From positions 99,392 to 163,391 of the forward strand of contig CAYNGJ010000006.1 in NCBI GenBank assembly GCA_964396895.1: a stretch of 64,000 bases of DNA, written 5' to 3'. A program made the position numbers and the translations under genes. Of the stretch, positions 18,847 to 27,585 are shown piece by piece; position 1 is the stretch's first letter, and each line of letters starts with the position of its first letter. The stretch is from UBA2334 sp964396895 (GTDB taxonomy: Bacteria; Pseudomonadota; Gammaproteobacteria; Burkholderiales; Burkholderiaceae_C). The notes below the pieces were generated by a model. The model was not told the origin of the DNA. It saw only the letters and a program-made list of their open reading frames with translations, and did no database searches.

Positions 18847-21141
18847 TCACATCGCGTTGGCCGGGGGCAGGGTCACGGGTGTGACCGCCGCCGCCGGTGT
18901 GGTTGTGGCGGGCTGTGCAGTCGGCTTGGGTGCCTCGGGTCGCATGCCTTGTTCCATGCGCAGCGGCAACACCGGTGCCTCGTTGATGCCCAGCATGCGG
19001 CCACCAAAGTCGGTGTTTTGGGGCTGTGCCTGCTGCTGGATGGTGCGCATCATGTCGTAGCGGTCTTGCGCCAGCGCCTCGGTCTGGCGGGCGTCGCGCA
19101 CCACCACCGGCCGCAAAAACACCATCAGGTTGGTTTTTTTGCGGCCCCGGCTCTGGCTTTTGAACAGGTTGCCGACGATGGGGATGTCGCCCAGGCCAGG
19201 CACCTGGTCCACGTTGCCCGAGTACTCGTCTTGCAACAGGCCGCCGAGCACCACGATCTGGCCGTCCTGCACCAACACGTTGGACTCGATGGCGCGTTTG
19301 TTGGTGATGAGGCCGGTGGTGGAGTTGACCGACGAGGCCAGCACGCTGGACACCTCCTGGAAGATGGCCAGCTTGACCGTGCCGTTTTCGCTGATCTGGG
19401 GTTTGACCCGCAGCGTCAGGCCCACGTCTTTGCGCTCGATGGTCTGGAACGGGTTGACCGTGCCCGTGCTCGCGCCGGTGTTGGTGAACTGGCCGGTCAC
19501 AAAGGGCACGTTCTGGCCGATGATGATTTTGGCTTCCTCGTTGTCCAGCGTCAGCAGGTTGGGGGTGGACAGCACGTTGCCCTCGCCCGTTTGTTCCAGA
19601 AAGCGGGCCAGGAATCCCAGCACATACACCCCGCCCGACTGCTGCACCAAGCCAAAGTTCAGCCCTTTGCCGGGTGTTACCGTGCCACTGGCGGCCCCGG
19701 CGGCCAGGCTGACGATGTTGCTGCCGCCGGTGCCAAAGTTGGTGCCCAGCAGGCCAATGACGCTGTCGCCCTTGTTGCCCAGCGGCCCTTGCCACTGAAT
19801 GCCGATTTCGGCGGCCTTGTCGGCGTTGACCTCGGCAATCAGGCTCTCCACATACACCTGGGCGCGCCGGGTGTCGAGCTTGTCGATGACGGCGCGCATC
19901 TGGCGCACCATGGGCTCGGGCGCTGTGATGATGAGCGAGTTGGTGGCCGGGTCGGCCTGGATTTGCCCGCCGGTGGACACCTGGTTGCTGCTGCCACTGC
20001 CCTGCCCCAGGGTGGTGGACAGGCCGCTGCTGCGTGTGGAGGTGTTGCTGGCCCCCGCACCTGCGAGGGTGGCGGTGGCGGTTGAGCCCAAGCTGCTGCC
20101 GCCGCCACCGGACGTGTTGCCACTGCCGCTGCCATCGGCCGCCATGGCCGCGCGCAGGGTGGTGGCCAGTTGCACTGCGTCGGCATTCTTCAGGTAAACC
20201 ACATGGATGTTGCCGGTGGCGTTGTCCGATGTGGGTCGGTCCAGCTTCTCAGCCAGGGCGCGCACCAGGGCCAGGCGGGCCGGGTTGGCCGCGCGCACCA
20301 CCAGCGAGTTGCTGCGGGGCTCCGCCAGGATGGTGGTTTTGTAGGCGTTGTCGGTCTGGCCCTGGCCCGCCGCCGCGGCGCTGCTGCCGCCTTCGGACAA
20401 GCGTTGCACCAGCGCGGCCAAGTCGGCGGCCACGGCGTGCTTGAGCGGGATGATTTCCACATCGGTGGCGTTGGACACGTCCAGCGCCGCGATGATGCGG
20501 CCCATGCGCTGCAGGTTGTCCGCGTAGTCGGTGATGACCAGCGAGTTGTTGCCAGGATTGACGTTGATGGTGTTGTTGGGCCCGATCAGCGGGCGCAGCA
20601 CCGGCACCAGGTTGTTGGCGTTCTCGTGGCGCAGGCTGAAGATTTGCGTCACGATCTGGTTGCCCCCCACGGCCGCACCGGGCAGGTTGCTGGTGGGACC
20701 GGCGTTGACCGCGCCCACCTGCAACTTGGCGTCGGCCTCGGGCACCACTTTGTACAGGCCGCCGGTTTCCACCATGGCAAAGCCTTGCAGGCGCAGCGCG
20801 GCGGCAAACTGGTTCAGTGCCACTGACGGCGGCACAGGCCGCTCGGTGGACAGGCTGATCTGCCCCTTCACCCGGGGGTCCACCACCACGTTGCGCCCAC
20901 TCAGGGTGGCCATGGCGCGGGCCACGGCCTCAATCTCGGCGCCGACAAAGTTCAGCGTGATGGGCTCACCCGGGCGCACGCTGGGCACGCCCGTGGGTGG
21001 CGCGGGGGCGAGCGCCGGTGCGGACGGTGTTTGGGCCATCACTTGAGAACCAAAAAGGCACACAGCGCTTGCCAATATTGACAAGTTTGCTCTCAATGAC
21101 AAAAGATGGGGCGTGCCAAAGGCGTGGGTCATGTGGGTCAT
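18847..21141 (-). CDS. gspD: Type II secretion outer-membrane secretin GspD
   Basis: GspD forms the outer-membrane channel. The 764-residue product has a signal peptide ending near VMAQ, periplasmic N0-N3 domains (ITLNFVGAEIEAVARAMATL for N0, then three N domains with DVEIIPLKHAVAADLAALVQ), a Gly/Ser/Thr-rich linker around 400-450, and the secretin core with VPGLGDIPIVGNLFKSQSR. The extended Gly-Ser insert within N3 is common in betaproteobacterial secretins. The ATG overlaps the gspN stop by four bases. A second in-frame ATG three codons later is possible. Confidence 0.95.
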   Translation of the reverse strand: MTHMTHAFGTPHLLSLRANLSILASAVCLFGSQVMAQTPSAPALAPAPPTGVPSVRPGEPITLNFVGAEIEAVARAMATLSGRNVVVDPRVKGQISLSTERPVPPSVALNQFAAALRLQGFAMVETGGLYKVVPEADAKLQVGAVNAGPTSNLPGAAVGGNQIVTQIFSLRHENANNLVPVLRPLIGPNNTINVNPGNNSLVITDYADNLQRMGRIIAALDVSNATDVEIIPLKHAVAADLAALVQRLSEGGSSAAAAGQGQTDNAYKTTILAEPRSNSLVVRAANPARLALVRALAEKLDRPTSDNATGNIHVVYLKNADAVQLATTLRAAMAADGSGSGNTSGGGGSSLGSTATATLAGAGASNTSTRSSGLSTTLGQGSGSSNQVSTGGQIQADPATNSLIITAPEPMVRQMRAVIDKLDTRRAQVYVESLIAEVNADKAAEIGIQWQGPLGNKGDSVIGLLGTNFGTGGSNIVSLAAGAASGTVTPGKGLNFGLVQQSGGVYVLGFLARFLEQTGEGNVLSTPNLLTLDNEEAKIIIGQNVPFVTGQFTNTGASTGTVNPFQTIERKDVGLTLRVKPQISENGTVKLAIFQEVSSVLASSVNSTTGLITNKRAIESNVLVQDGQIVVLGGLLQDEYSGNVDQVPGLGDIPIVGNLFKSQSRGRKKTNLMVFLRPVVVRDARQTEALAQDRYDMMRTIQQQAQPQNTDFGGRMLGINEAPVLPLRMEQGMRPEAPKPTAQPATTTPAAAVTPVTLPPANAM

Positions 21142-22007
21142 CCGATCTTGATCAGGGTGCGCGGGCCTTGGCGGCGCCCCAGCAGGTTCATCAGGTTGGC
21201 CAGTGCCTCTTCGCGGCCTGGGCTGGCCTGGGCGTGGCCCTCAAACCGCAGGCGGCCGGCCACCCATTGGCCGCTGCCCTGCAATTGCAGGGCACCGTTG
21301 AGGGTGCTCAGGGTGAGTGCGGTGGTGTCGGCCTGCCATTGCAGCCGGTAGCTGCCCATGGGTCGCAGGGTGGACAGACGGCTGGCGGCGTCCAGTGCGT
21401 CCAGCGTGAAGCCGCCCTGGCCTTGTTCCAGTCCACGGGGCCCCAGCTGCAGCGTCAGGCCGGGGGTGGCCAGTTGCAGGCGGGCTTCCAGTTGCAAAGT
21501 GTTCCAGGGTGCCCCCAAGCCGGCCAGCCATTGCGTGGGCCACTCGCTGTGGTGGGCGGCCACGGCCACGGCCAGGCCTTGCCAGCCCGGTTGCAGCCAC
21601 AGCTGCAGGCCCTGGGGGGTGCAGCAGGGCACGTTCAGCGACAACGCCAGTGCTGGGCCCCGCAGCGTGGCGGGGGCTGTGGTGTCGGTGGGATTCAGCC
21701 AGGTGGGGCGCAGTTGCCAGGCCAGGTTGCCGGGCAGGGCGGCGCGGTCCTGGCTGTCGGGGCCGCCTGTCAGCACCAGCTGGGCCTGCCCTTGCCACAC
21801 CGTGCCCCTGGTGTTCAGCAGCTGCAGCCGCCCGTCTGTGGCCACCGCCAGGCCGTGTGCCAACCAGCGTGCAGGGGCCATCAGCACCACGGTCAGCAAC
21901 ACCCCCACCAGGGCCGACACAGCGGCCACGGGCGCGGAATGCAGGGACCAGCGGCGGGCCACGTCAGCCACCCAGTGCAAAGCCAACGGTGCCTTGCCAG
22001 GCCGCAC
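21138..22007 (-). CDS. gspN: Type II secretion protein GspN
   Basis: GspN is an accessory, single-span inner-membrane protein found in only some type II systems. The 289-residue product has a membrane segment at about 25-45 (AVSALVGVLLTVVLMAPARW) and a beta-rich periplasmic part with LLNTRGTVWQGQA, typical of this family. It overlaps gspM by 44 bases and gspD by four. The start is a GTG; no clear ribosome-binding site is visible, and a start a few codons downstream is possible. Confidence 0.85.
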   Translation of the reverse strand: MRPGKAPLALHWVADVARRWSLHSAPVAAVSALVGVLLTVVLMAPARWLAHGLAVATDGRLQLLNTRGTVWQGQAQLVLTGGPDSQDRAALPGNLAWQLRPTWLNPTDTTAPATLRGPALALSLNVPCCTPQGLQLWLQPGWQGLAVAVAAHHSEWPTQWLAGLGAPWNTLQLEARLQLATPGLTLQLGPRGLEQGQGGFTLDALDAASRLSTLRPMGSYRLQWQADTTALTLSTLNGALQLQGSGQWVAGRLRFEGHAQASPGREEALANLMNLLGRRQGPRTLIKIG

Positions 22008-22452
22008 CCGAGCGGGTGAGCCGGGTTTCGGCGGGCGTGAGGCGGGCGTTCACCCGCAGGTCGGCCAGCCACAGCGCCAGCGCCTGCGGCGGCACGGCTT
22101 GCAGTGTCACGGTGACCTGCTCCCCCACCAAGGCCAGTCGACCCTGTTGGCCCAGGTGCTGGGTGGTGGCGGCTTCCAGGGCGCGCAAGCGCTCGTCGCG
22201 CCCCAGCACAGGCTGGGCCTTGAGCTGGCGGGCCTGGTCCGCCAGCGCCTGCATGGTGGCCAGCTGGGCCTGCAGTTGGGCGTGCTGGGCGTCGGCCTGG
22301 CGCAGGGTGGTCAGGGCGGGCTGAAGACCCACCCACCACAGCAGTGCGGCGGCCACCACGGCCAGTGCCACTGCCACGGCGCGGCGCTCGCGGGGTTGCC
22401 AGCCGTGCCACACGGCCGACAACCGGGGGCCCAGTGCCGGGGTGGTCGTCAT
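21964..22452 (-). CDS. gspM: Type II secretion protein GspM
   Basis: GspM is the bitopic inner-membrane partner of GspL. The product (162 residues) has one N-terminal membrane helix (AVALAVVAAALLWWVGL), an alanine-rich coiled coil (about 45-95) and a small ferredoxin-like periplasmic domain. Size and layout match the family although the sequence is poorly conserved. The start overlaps the gspL stop by four bases and the 3' end runs 44 bases into gspN. Confidence 0.85.
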   Translation of the reverse strand: MTTTPALGPRLSAVWHGWQPRERRAVAVALAVVAAALLWWVGLQPALTTLRQADAQHAQLQAQLATMQALADQARQLKAQPVLGRDERLRALEAATTQHLGQQGRLALVGEQVTVTLQAVPPQALALWLADLRVNARLTPAETRLTRSGAAWQGTVGFALGG

Positions 22453-23705
22453 GGCTGTGCCCCCGGGGTGTGGGCTTGCACGTTCAGCACCGGTGCCGTG
22501 TATTGGCTGCGCCAGCCCTGGCGCTGCAGGCCGTCGCGCAGTGCTTGCAGGGCTGGGGCGGGAACCTGGCCGGGGTTGGCCAGGGTCAAGCGGACACTGG
22601 TGCTGGTGTATTCAATAGCGGACAATTCGATGGACTCTTGCGCCAGGGCTGAAAAAGACTCCAAAAGTGGTTCCAGGTCGTGCGGGCCAGGCTCACCGGC
22701 AGAGCGCCGCAGCCTGTCCACCTCGCGCTGCATTTGCAGCGGTGCGTCCAGCACCAGCGTCACCCGGGGGAAGGTCTGGGTCAGCAGCTGTTGAATGTGC
22801 TGCCGCTGGGTCAGCAGTTGCTGGCGCTCCTGCCAGGCCAGCCCGTTGAGGCCGAGCAGGCCGCTGAACAGCAGCGCGCCCAGTCCCCAGCGGGTGGTCC
22901 GCCACGCGGGCGCAAAGGCCATGGCTTGCAGCGACTGGCCCAGGCGCTGGCCACGGCGGGCACCGGCGGACAGGCGCAGGTCGAACTGGGCCAGGTTCCA
23001 CCCCGTTTGGGTGGCGGCCAGCAGGCGCTGGGCCGTGGTTTGCAGGGCCACCGGGGCGTTCAGTGCGGCCTCAGCGGCAGCGGCGCAGGCCGGTTCGGCC
23101 AGTCGCTGACCGTTGACGGGGGAAGGCGGGCTGGCCATGGGTGGGCTGCCGTCTGTCCTGGGGACGAGGGGGGATGTCAGCACACCCTGCGGCCCGGCCA
23201 CCACCAGCCAGGGCTGGTCGGCACAGACCAAGGCTTGCTGTTGGCCCTGGGGTTGGGGGCACAGCTCGGGCACGATGCGCGAGGCCGGGCGCCCACCGTC
23301 TTGCAGCATGGCCAGCCACTGGCGCAGCGGCGCGCGGGCGCTGGCGCATACCCAGCCGGTGTGCCCGGGCGACAGCCCGTGTTCCAAGGCCAGGTGCAGC
23401 TGGGCGGGATCGGCCAGCAGGCGGTCTTCCAGCAGGCCATCCAGGGCCTGGCGCAGGCGGGCCGTGTTGACCTTGGGCAGTGCCACCCGGTGCCAGGAAG
23501 TGGTCAGCACCGGCAGCACCAGCACCACCTGGTCGTCGCGGGGGAGCAGGGCGGTCACGTCGCACCCATGGGACAGCAGGGTTTGGCCGTCGCGGCTGTG
23601 GGCCCACTGCCATTCCTGGGCGCGTTCAGCACCGGGCGTGCCGGTCGCTGCGGCACCGGCCAGAACGGGCAGCACCATCAGCACGGCAGCACCTGTGCCG
23701 GACAA
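22449..23705 (-). CDS. gspL: Type II secretion protein GspL
   Basis: GspL links the cytoplasmic ATPase GspE to the membrane platform. The 418-residue product has an actin-like cytoplasmic domain, one membrane helix near 285-305 (TTRWGLGALLFSGLLGLNGL) and a periplasmic domain. I favour the TTG at 23705, because it keeps the first strand (VLMVLPVL) that homologues have right after the start. The ATG at 23678 would remove part of it but has an AGGTG upstream. The region near 22609-22665 reads FSALAQESIELSA and weakly resembles the dispersed repeat. Confidence 0.85.
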   Translation of the reverse strand: MSGTGAAVLMVLPVLAGAAATGTPGAERAQEWQWAHSRDGQTLLSHGCDVTALLPRDDQVVLVLPVLTTSWHRVALPKVNTARLRQALDGLLEDRLLADPAQLHLALEHGLSPGHTGWVCASARAPLRQWLAMLQDGGRPASRIVPELCPQPQGQQQALVCADQPWLVVAGPQGVLTSPLVPRTDGSPPMASPPSPVNGQRLAEPACAAAAEAALNAPVALQTTAQRLLAATQTGWNLAQFDLRLSAGARRGQRLGQSLQAMAFAPAWRTTRWGLGALLFSGLLGLNGLAWQERQQLLTQRQHIQQLLTQTFPRVTLVLDAPLQMQREVDRLRRSAGEPGPHDLEPLLESFSALAQESIELSAIEYTSTSVRLTLANPGQVPAPALQALRDGLQRQGWRSQYTAPVLNVQAHTPGAQP

Positions 23706-23787
23706 GGCCGGTCAGTGGGGGCAAGGCAGGGGCGAAGCGGAAAGCGTTGGGATGACACAGTGGCCAGTGGGGCAAGCGGAAGGTGGG

Positions 23788-24789
23788 TCATTGTAGGGAG
23801 ACGTTTTGACCGTCCAACGACAGCGCTGCAGCGGTGGCGGCGGTGCGTTCGCGCCACAGGGTGCGCACCTCCAGCCCGTTGCGCACCACCAGTGACTGCT
23901 CCTGCAGCACACGCTCGCCCAGGCGCAGGCGACCCCGCACGACAAAATACCGGCTGCTGACGGTGTGGTGCTGGTCGGTCAGCGGCTCACCCGCAGCCCC
24001 CAGGGACTGGCGGGCATCGCCCAGGTTTTTGAAGGGTTGCAGGGCGCGCTGTTCCACCAGGCGTCGGGCGCGGGCCTTGTCCAGTTGGGGCACGGCGGCC
24101 ACGAGCACCTCCACCGGGGCGGTGTTCAGGTTCACGGCGGTGCGTTCGGGCAGCACGGTGACATACGGGGCCAGTCGTGCCACGCTGGTGGCGGACAGCC
24201 CCAGCCAGCCCAGCTGCGACACCCGCTGCGGCAGCAGGGGGGTGCCGCCCGCACCGTTGGCCGCTGGGGCGGCGGCATTGGTTTGCAACGCCTGGCTGGC
24301 CGCCACCCACTGGCGGGCCACCCCCAGCAGCTCAGCTTGGTTCAGCCCCAGCTGGTCGAACAGGCTGGCGAACATGCGCAGGTCGGGGTCCGAGAGCTTG
24401 CCGCCTTCGGCGAGGTTGGCAAAGTTCAGCCTGGCCTGCTGGTCTTCGATGTCGCCGGACAAAAACGCATCCAACGCGGGAGGCGGGTCGGTGTTTTTGT
24501 CGGCGGCCAGAAAGCTGGACAACCTGGCCTCCTGCAGGCCGATGGCCCAGGGCTCGGCCAAGTGGTCGCCAGAGCCGGTGTTCTGGTTGGTGCGCGCGTC
24601 TTCGCGCAGGATGAGTCGGGCCCAGTCGAGGGCGCCGGTGAGTATCCAGCCGGCCTGCAGGCGGTCGCGTTCGGCCTCTTCCACCGCCACATGCCGCCAC
24701 TGTTGCCACAGGGCGGCACTGGCCAGGGTGGCCACCAGCGTGACGGTGAGCATGGCCAGCAGCAGGGCTGCGCCGCGTTCGCGCTTCAT
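23788..24789 (-). CDS. gspK: Type II secretion minor pseudopilin GspK
   Basis: GspK is the large minor pseudopilin at the pseudopilus tip. The 333-residue product has a prepilin-like N terminus (MKRERGAALLLAMLTVTLVATLAS) with the short basic leader and no Glu at +5, as is typical for GspK. A large alpha domain inserted in the pilin fold follows, with two helix-hairpin-helix-like parts (TAVNLNTAPVEVLVAAVPQLD). The start at 24789 overlaps the gspJ stop by four bases. There are 82 bases between its stop and the chosen gspL start. Confidence 0.93.
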   Translation of the reverse strand: MKRERGAALLLAMLTVTLVATLASAALWQQWRHVAVEEAERDRLQAGWILTGALDWARLILREDARTNQNTGSGDHLAEPWAIGLQEARLSSFLAADKNTDPPPALDAFLSGDIEDQQARLNFANLAEGGKLSDPDLRMFASLFDQLGLNQAELLGVARQWVAASQALQTNAAAPAANGAGGTPLLPQRVSQLGWLGLSATSVARLAPYVTVLPERTAVNLNTAPVEVLVAAVPQLDKARARRLVEQRALQPFKNLGDARQSLGAAGEPLTDQHHTVSSRYFVVRGRLRLGERVLQEQSLVVRNGLEVRTLWRERTAATAAALSLDGQNVSLQ

Positions 24790-25544
24790 GATTTGCCGCC
24801 ACCCAGGGTGGGCTTGGCCCAGTCGCGCACCAGCTCGCCCGCCAGGGTCTGGCCTGGCGACAGCGTCAGCACCAGGCGCACGCCGTCGGGCAGGCGGGCC
24901 AACTGGCGGGCGGTGGCCACGCCTGGTACACCCAAAGCGCCCTGTGCCCCGGCGGTGCCTGTGGCCGCACTGGCCAGGCTGGCGGCCACCGCGTCGGAGG
25001 ACAAGGGGTTGGTCCACGCATCGCCACGGTAATAGAACAGTTGCCAGCCGTCGGCGCGGGCCACGTCCACTTGGCGCAGGGCGTCGTCGGCCAATGGACG
25101 TTCGCCCCAGCGCTGGGCTTGGGCCCAAGCCTGGTTCAGGGCTTCGCGGGAGGTCAGGCCGCCGGTGTGCCAGCGCCGCCAGTGCCCCTGTTGCAGACCC
25201 CAGGCCACCACCTGCAGGCCGATGCTGGCCGTGGGGGTGCCGCTGGCGGCCAAGGCGTTGGCCCAGGGGTCGCGCCGGGTCAGACGCAGGGTACGACCAT
25301 CGAAGTCCAGCGCCGGGACTTCGCCGGTCTCGTGCAGCGCCTGCAGGTCGGCCGCCCATTGGCCCAATCCGGCTTGCAGGGCCAGCAGGTCGTCGGCGCG
25401 CTGACTGGTGAGGCGTTCGGTGCGCGACATGCCTTCCACCCCCCGCCAGGCCATGAAAGACAGCAGCGCCATGACGGCCACGGCCACCAGCAGCTCGATG
25501 AGGGTGAAGCCGCGCACGGGGCGGACGGGGGGGCGCACGCGCAT
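24786..25544 (-). CDS. gspJ: Type II secretion minor pseudopilin GspJ
   Basis: GspJ is a minor pseudopilin of the tip complex. The 252-residue product has the prepilin peptidase site in RGFTLIELLVAVAVMALLSF, with cleavage after the glycine and Glu at position +5. A beta-rich domain with RWHTGGLTSREALNQAWAQA and a C-terminal lysine-rich tail follow. The leader of about 12 residues contains several arginines. It starts three bases after the gspI stop and overlaps gspK by four. Confidence 0.92.
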   Translation of the reverse strand: MRVRPPVRPVRGFTLIELLVAVAVMALLSFMAWRGVEGMSRTERLTSQRADDLLALQAGLGQWAADLQALHETGEVPALDFDGRTLRLTRRDPWANALAASGTPTASIGLQVVAWGLQQGHWRRWHTGGLTSREALNQAWAQAQRWGERPLADDALRQVDVARADGWQLFYYRGDAWTNPLSSDAVAASLASAATGTAGAQGALGVPGVATARQLARLPDGVRLVLTLSPGQTLAGELVRDWAKPTLGGGKS

Positions 25545-25547
25545 GGC

Positions 25548-25970
25548 TCAGTACCGCCCGACCACGGTGGACACTTGCAGCAGCGTGAACGCTGCTGCGC
25601 CGCTGGCCGTGCCGTTGTCGGCCACGCTGGTGTTCACCCGCACGTCTACCCGGCGAAAGTGGGGGTTGGGGGTGGGCAGCACGTCCACCACCACGGCCAG
25701 GCGTTGTCCGGCTTGGGTGCACACGCCTGAGCTGCTGCCCGCGCCGGGCAGTTGTCTGGACAGGCGCAGCTTGGCCAGTTCGTTGTCGGCACACAGTTGG
25801 GCCAGCAGTTGATCACTTTGGCGTGCCGAGAGCCGGGTCAGCGCCCCGGTGGCCTGCAAGCCCGCCACCAGGGCCACGGACACCACCGTCAGCGCCACCA
25901 GGATTTCCACCAGCGTGAACCCGCGTGGGGGCGTGGTGCGGCGCTGCCAGTGGCGCGGCTGTGTGGTCAT
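25548..25970 (-). CDS. gspI: Type II secretion minor pseudopilin GspI
   Basis: GspI is the small minor pseudopilin that nucleates the tip with GspJ and GspK. The product from the ATG at 25970 has 140 residues, with the prepilin site RGFTLVEILVALTVVSVALVA and the conserved LSARQSDQLLAQLCADNELA helix. The start overlaps the gspH stop by four bases, which supports it over a longer open frame reaching 26051. Confidence 0.92.
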   Translation of the reverse strand: MTTQPRHWQRRTTPPRGFTLVEILVALTVVSVALVAGLQATGALTRLSARQSDQLLAQLCADNELAKLRLSRQLPGAGSSSGVCTQAGQRLAVVVDVLPTPNPHFRRVDVRVNTSVADNGTASGAAAFTLLQVSTVVGRY

Positions 25971-26476
25971 GGCGAGGTGCGCAGGGTTGGGTCGGTCTCG
26001 GCGGGCTGGGTGCTGACCGCAAACGGGCGCAGGCCGTCGGTGCCCAGCCACAGCGTGCGGCCTTGCAGGGTGAGGGCCAACTGTTGGGGCGCTATCAGGG
26101 GCTCGGGACCCAGGGGGATGCGCCAGGGGCTGCCGGTGTTGACCCCGGGAGCATGCACCTGCGTGCCTTCGGCCAGCCAGGGGCGGAACTGGCCGTCCAG
26201 CTCGAAGCCGCGGGGGCCTGGCTGCCAGAACACCGGCACGCCCTGGGTGCGCGACCGGGCCCGTGCCCCCTCCAGCAGGGCCACCAGGCGCTGGGCCTCT
26301 TTGTCCAGCTGGGTGGCGCTGGTGTCGCGCAGCGACAGGCTCACACCCGCCGTGGCCAGGGCCACGATGCTCACCACCACCAACAGCTCCAGCAGGGTGA
26401 AGCCCCGCTGTGTTGGCGCAGCCAACCGAACGTCAGGGTTGCCAGGAGCCAATGTCGGCATTGTTGCCTTCGCCAC
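25967..26476 (-). CDS. gspH: Type II secretion minor pseudopilin GspH
   Basis: GspH is a minor pseudopilin. The 169-residue product carries RGFTLLELLVVVSIVALATA after a leader of about 24 residues, then the LVALLEGARARSRTQGVPVFW helix and strand typical of GspH. The ATG at 26476 overlaps the end of gspG by 44 bases; an ATG at 26461 would shorten the leader by five residues. The C-terminal beta domain has standard length. Confidence 0.9.
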   Translation of the reverse strand: MAKATMPTLAPGNPDVRLAAPTQRGFTLLELLVVVSIVALATAGVSLSLRDTSATQLDKEAQRLVALLEGARARSRTQGVPVFWQPGPRGFELDGQFRPWLAEGTQVHAPGVNTGSPWRIPLGPEPLIAPQQLALTLQGRTLWLGTDGLRPFAVSTQPAETDPTLRTSP

Positions 26477-26930
26477 CCGGCTGGCCGTCAGCCCCCAGTG
26501 AGAGCACGTCCACCTCGCCGTGCACGCCGGGGCTCAGGTACTGGTAGGCGCGGCCCCAGGGGTCGGTGGGCAACTTTTCCAGGTAGGGGCGCCAGTTGGG
26601 CGGCACGGGCGCGGTGCTGGGTTTGGTCAGCAGGGCGGTCAGGCCTTGTTCGCCACTGGGGTAGCGCTGGTTGTCCAGGCGGTACAGCTTGAGCGCTTGC
26701 ACCAGGTTGTTCACGTCGGTTTTGGCGGCGGTGGTGCGGGCGTCGTCGGCGCGGTCCAGCACATTGGGCACGATGAGCGCCGCCAGCACACCGATGATGA
26801 CCAGCACCACCATGAGTTCAATCAGGGTGAAGCCCCGGGCCAGGTGCCGGGCGAGGGTGCGGCGCAGCGGACGGGCGGGGGTGGCGGGCGCGCGGGGGTG
26901 GCGGGCAGCGGTGGCGTGGCTGGTTCTCAA
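26433..26930 (-). CDS. gspG: Type II secretion major pseudopilin GspG
   Basis: GspG is the main pseudopilus subunit. The product has ARGFTLIELMVVLVIIGVLA with Glu at +5, the helix VLDRADDARTTAAKTDVNNLV, and the C-terminal segment with PTDPWGRAYQYLSPG and a calcium-site-like loop. I prefer the TTG start at 26930 (165 residues), because GGGAG lies seven bases upstream and because an ATG at 27050 would run through the gspC start. A GTG around 26970 is also possible. The leader is long for a prepilin (about 33 residues) and rich in Arg/Ala. It heads the long minus-strand run. Confidence 0.85.
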   Translation of the reverse strand: MRTSHATAARHPRAPATPARPLRRTLARHLARGFTLIELMVVLVIIGVLAALIVPNVLDRADDARTTAAKTDVNNLVQALKLYRLDNQRYPSGEQGLTALLTKPSTAPVPPNWRPYLEKLPTDPWGRAYQYLSPGVHGEVDVLSLGADGQPGGEGNNADIGSWQP

Positions 26931-27003
26931 AGTGGGGCTCCCGGGAAGGCGGTGGGGGGCTGCCGTGGTGGCCACGGAGGTCCCCCGGCGCGGTGTGGCA
27001 AGT

Positions 27004-27028
27004 GGCCAATGGGCCAATGGGCCGATTG
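27004..27028 (+). repeat. Short tandem repeat, 8-base period, between gspG and gspC
   Basis: The unit GGCCAATG starts at 27004 and 27012, and a degenerate third unit (GGCCGATTG) starts at 27020. The array sits about 20-45 bases before the gspC start, in the divergent gspC/gspG promoter region. Confidence 0.6.
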
Positions 27029-27048
27029 GGGTGAATGATAATGGCCGC

Positions 27049-27561
27049 ATGACGACCTCGCTGCCCCGCCCCAGCCTCTTTACACGCCGCCCTGCCCCAG
27101 GTCCGGCGGCGGTGGAGGCGGGTGGCCGCTGGGCGCCGGGGGTGTCGGCGGTGCTGGTGTGGTTGGCCGTGGGGGCCTCGGTGGCTTACGGCGTCATGCA
27201 TGGCCTGGGCCGTGGGGCTGCCGCGCCCGTGCCCGTGGCCGCGCCCGTGGCCAAAGAGGTGAACAGCCAGGCGGTGGCCCGTGCGCTGGGTGCGCGTGCC
27301 ACGGCACCCGCCGCCGCTCCGGCTTCGGTGGACACGGCGGGGCGCTACCGCCTGCTGGGCGTGGTGGCCCCCGACAAGGCGTCGGGCTCGGGGGTGGCCT
27401 TGCTGGCCGTGCAAGACCAGCGCCCCTTGCCGTTTCGGGTGGGCGCGGTGGTGGACGATCAGTGGGTGGTGCAGGCCGTGGGCAAGCGCTCGGTGCAACT
27501 GGCCCCCCGGCAGCCGGGCGCGGGTGGCACCCTCACCCTGGCGTTGCCCGACGCCCGTTGA
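27049..27561 (+). CDS. gspC: Type II secretion inner-membrane protein GspC
   Basis: GspC links the inner-membrane platform to the secretin. The product (170 residues) has a short cytoplasmic segment, one membrane helix near 32-52 (VSAVLVWLAVGASVAYGVMH) and a periplasmic homology region at about 95-168 (YRLLGVVAPDKASGSGVALL, then PFRVGAVVDDQWVVQAVGKR). There is no PDZ domain, so it is the short form. The gene is divergent from gspG and is the only gsp gene on the plus strand. The ATG at 27049 matches the expected N-terminal layout; the open frame continues upstream but overlaps gspG. Confidence 0.9.
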   Translation: MTTSLPRPSLFTRRPAPGPAAVEAGGRWAPGVSAVLVWLAVGASVAYGVMHGLGRGAAAPVPVAAPVAKEVNSQAVARALGARATAPAAAPASVDTAGRYRLLGVVAPDKASGSGVALLAVQDQRPLPFRVGAVVDDQWVVQAVGKRSVQLAPRQPGAGGTLTLALPDAR

Positions 27562-27585
27562 CCCTCGCCGAGCGCCAATGGGACT

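Noticed and set aside
23678..23705. ATG at 23678 as the gspL start
   Set aside because: It would cut off part of the first conserved strand; the upstream TTG fits homologues better, although the ATG has a ribosome-binding-like AGGTG, so it is noted as an alternative.
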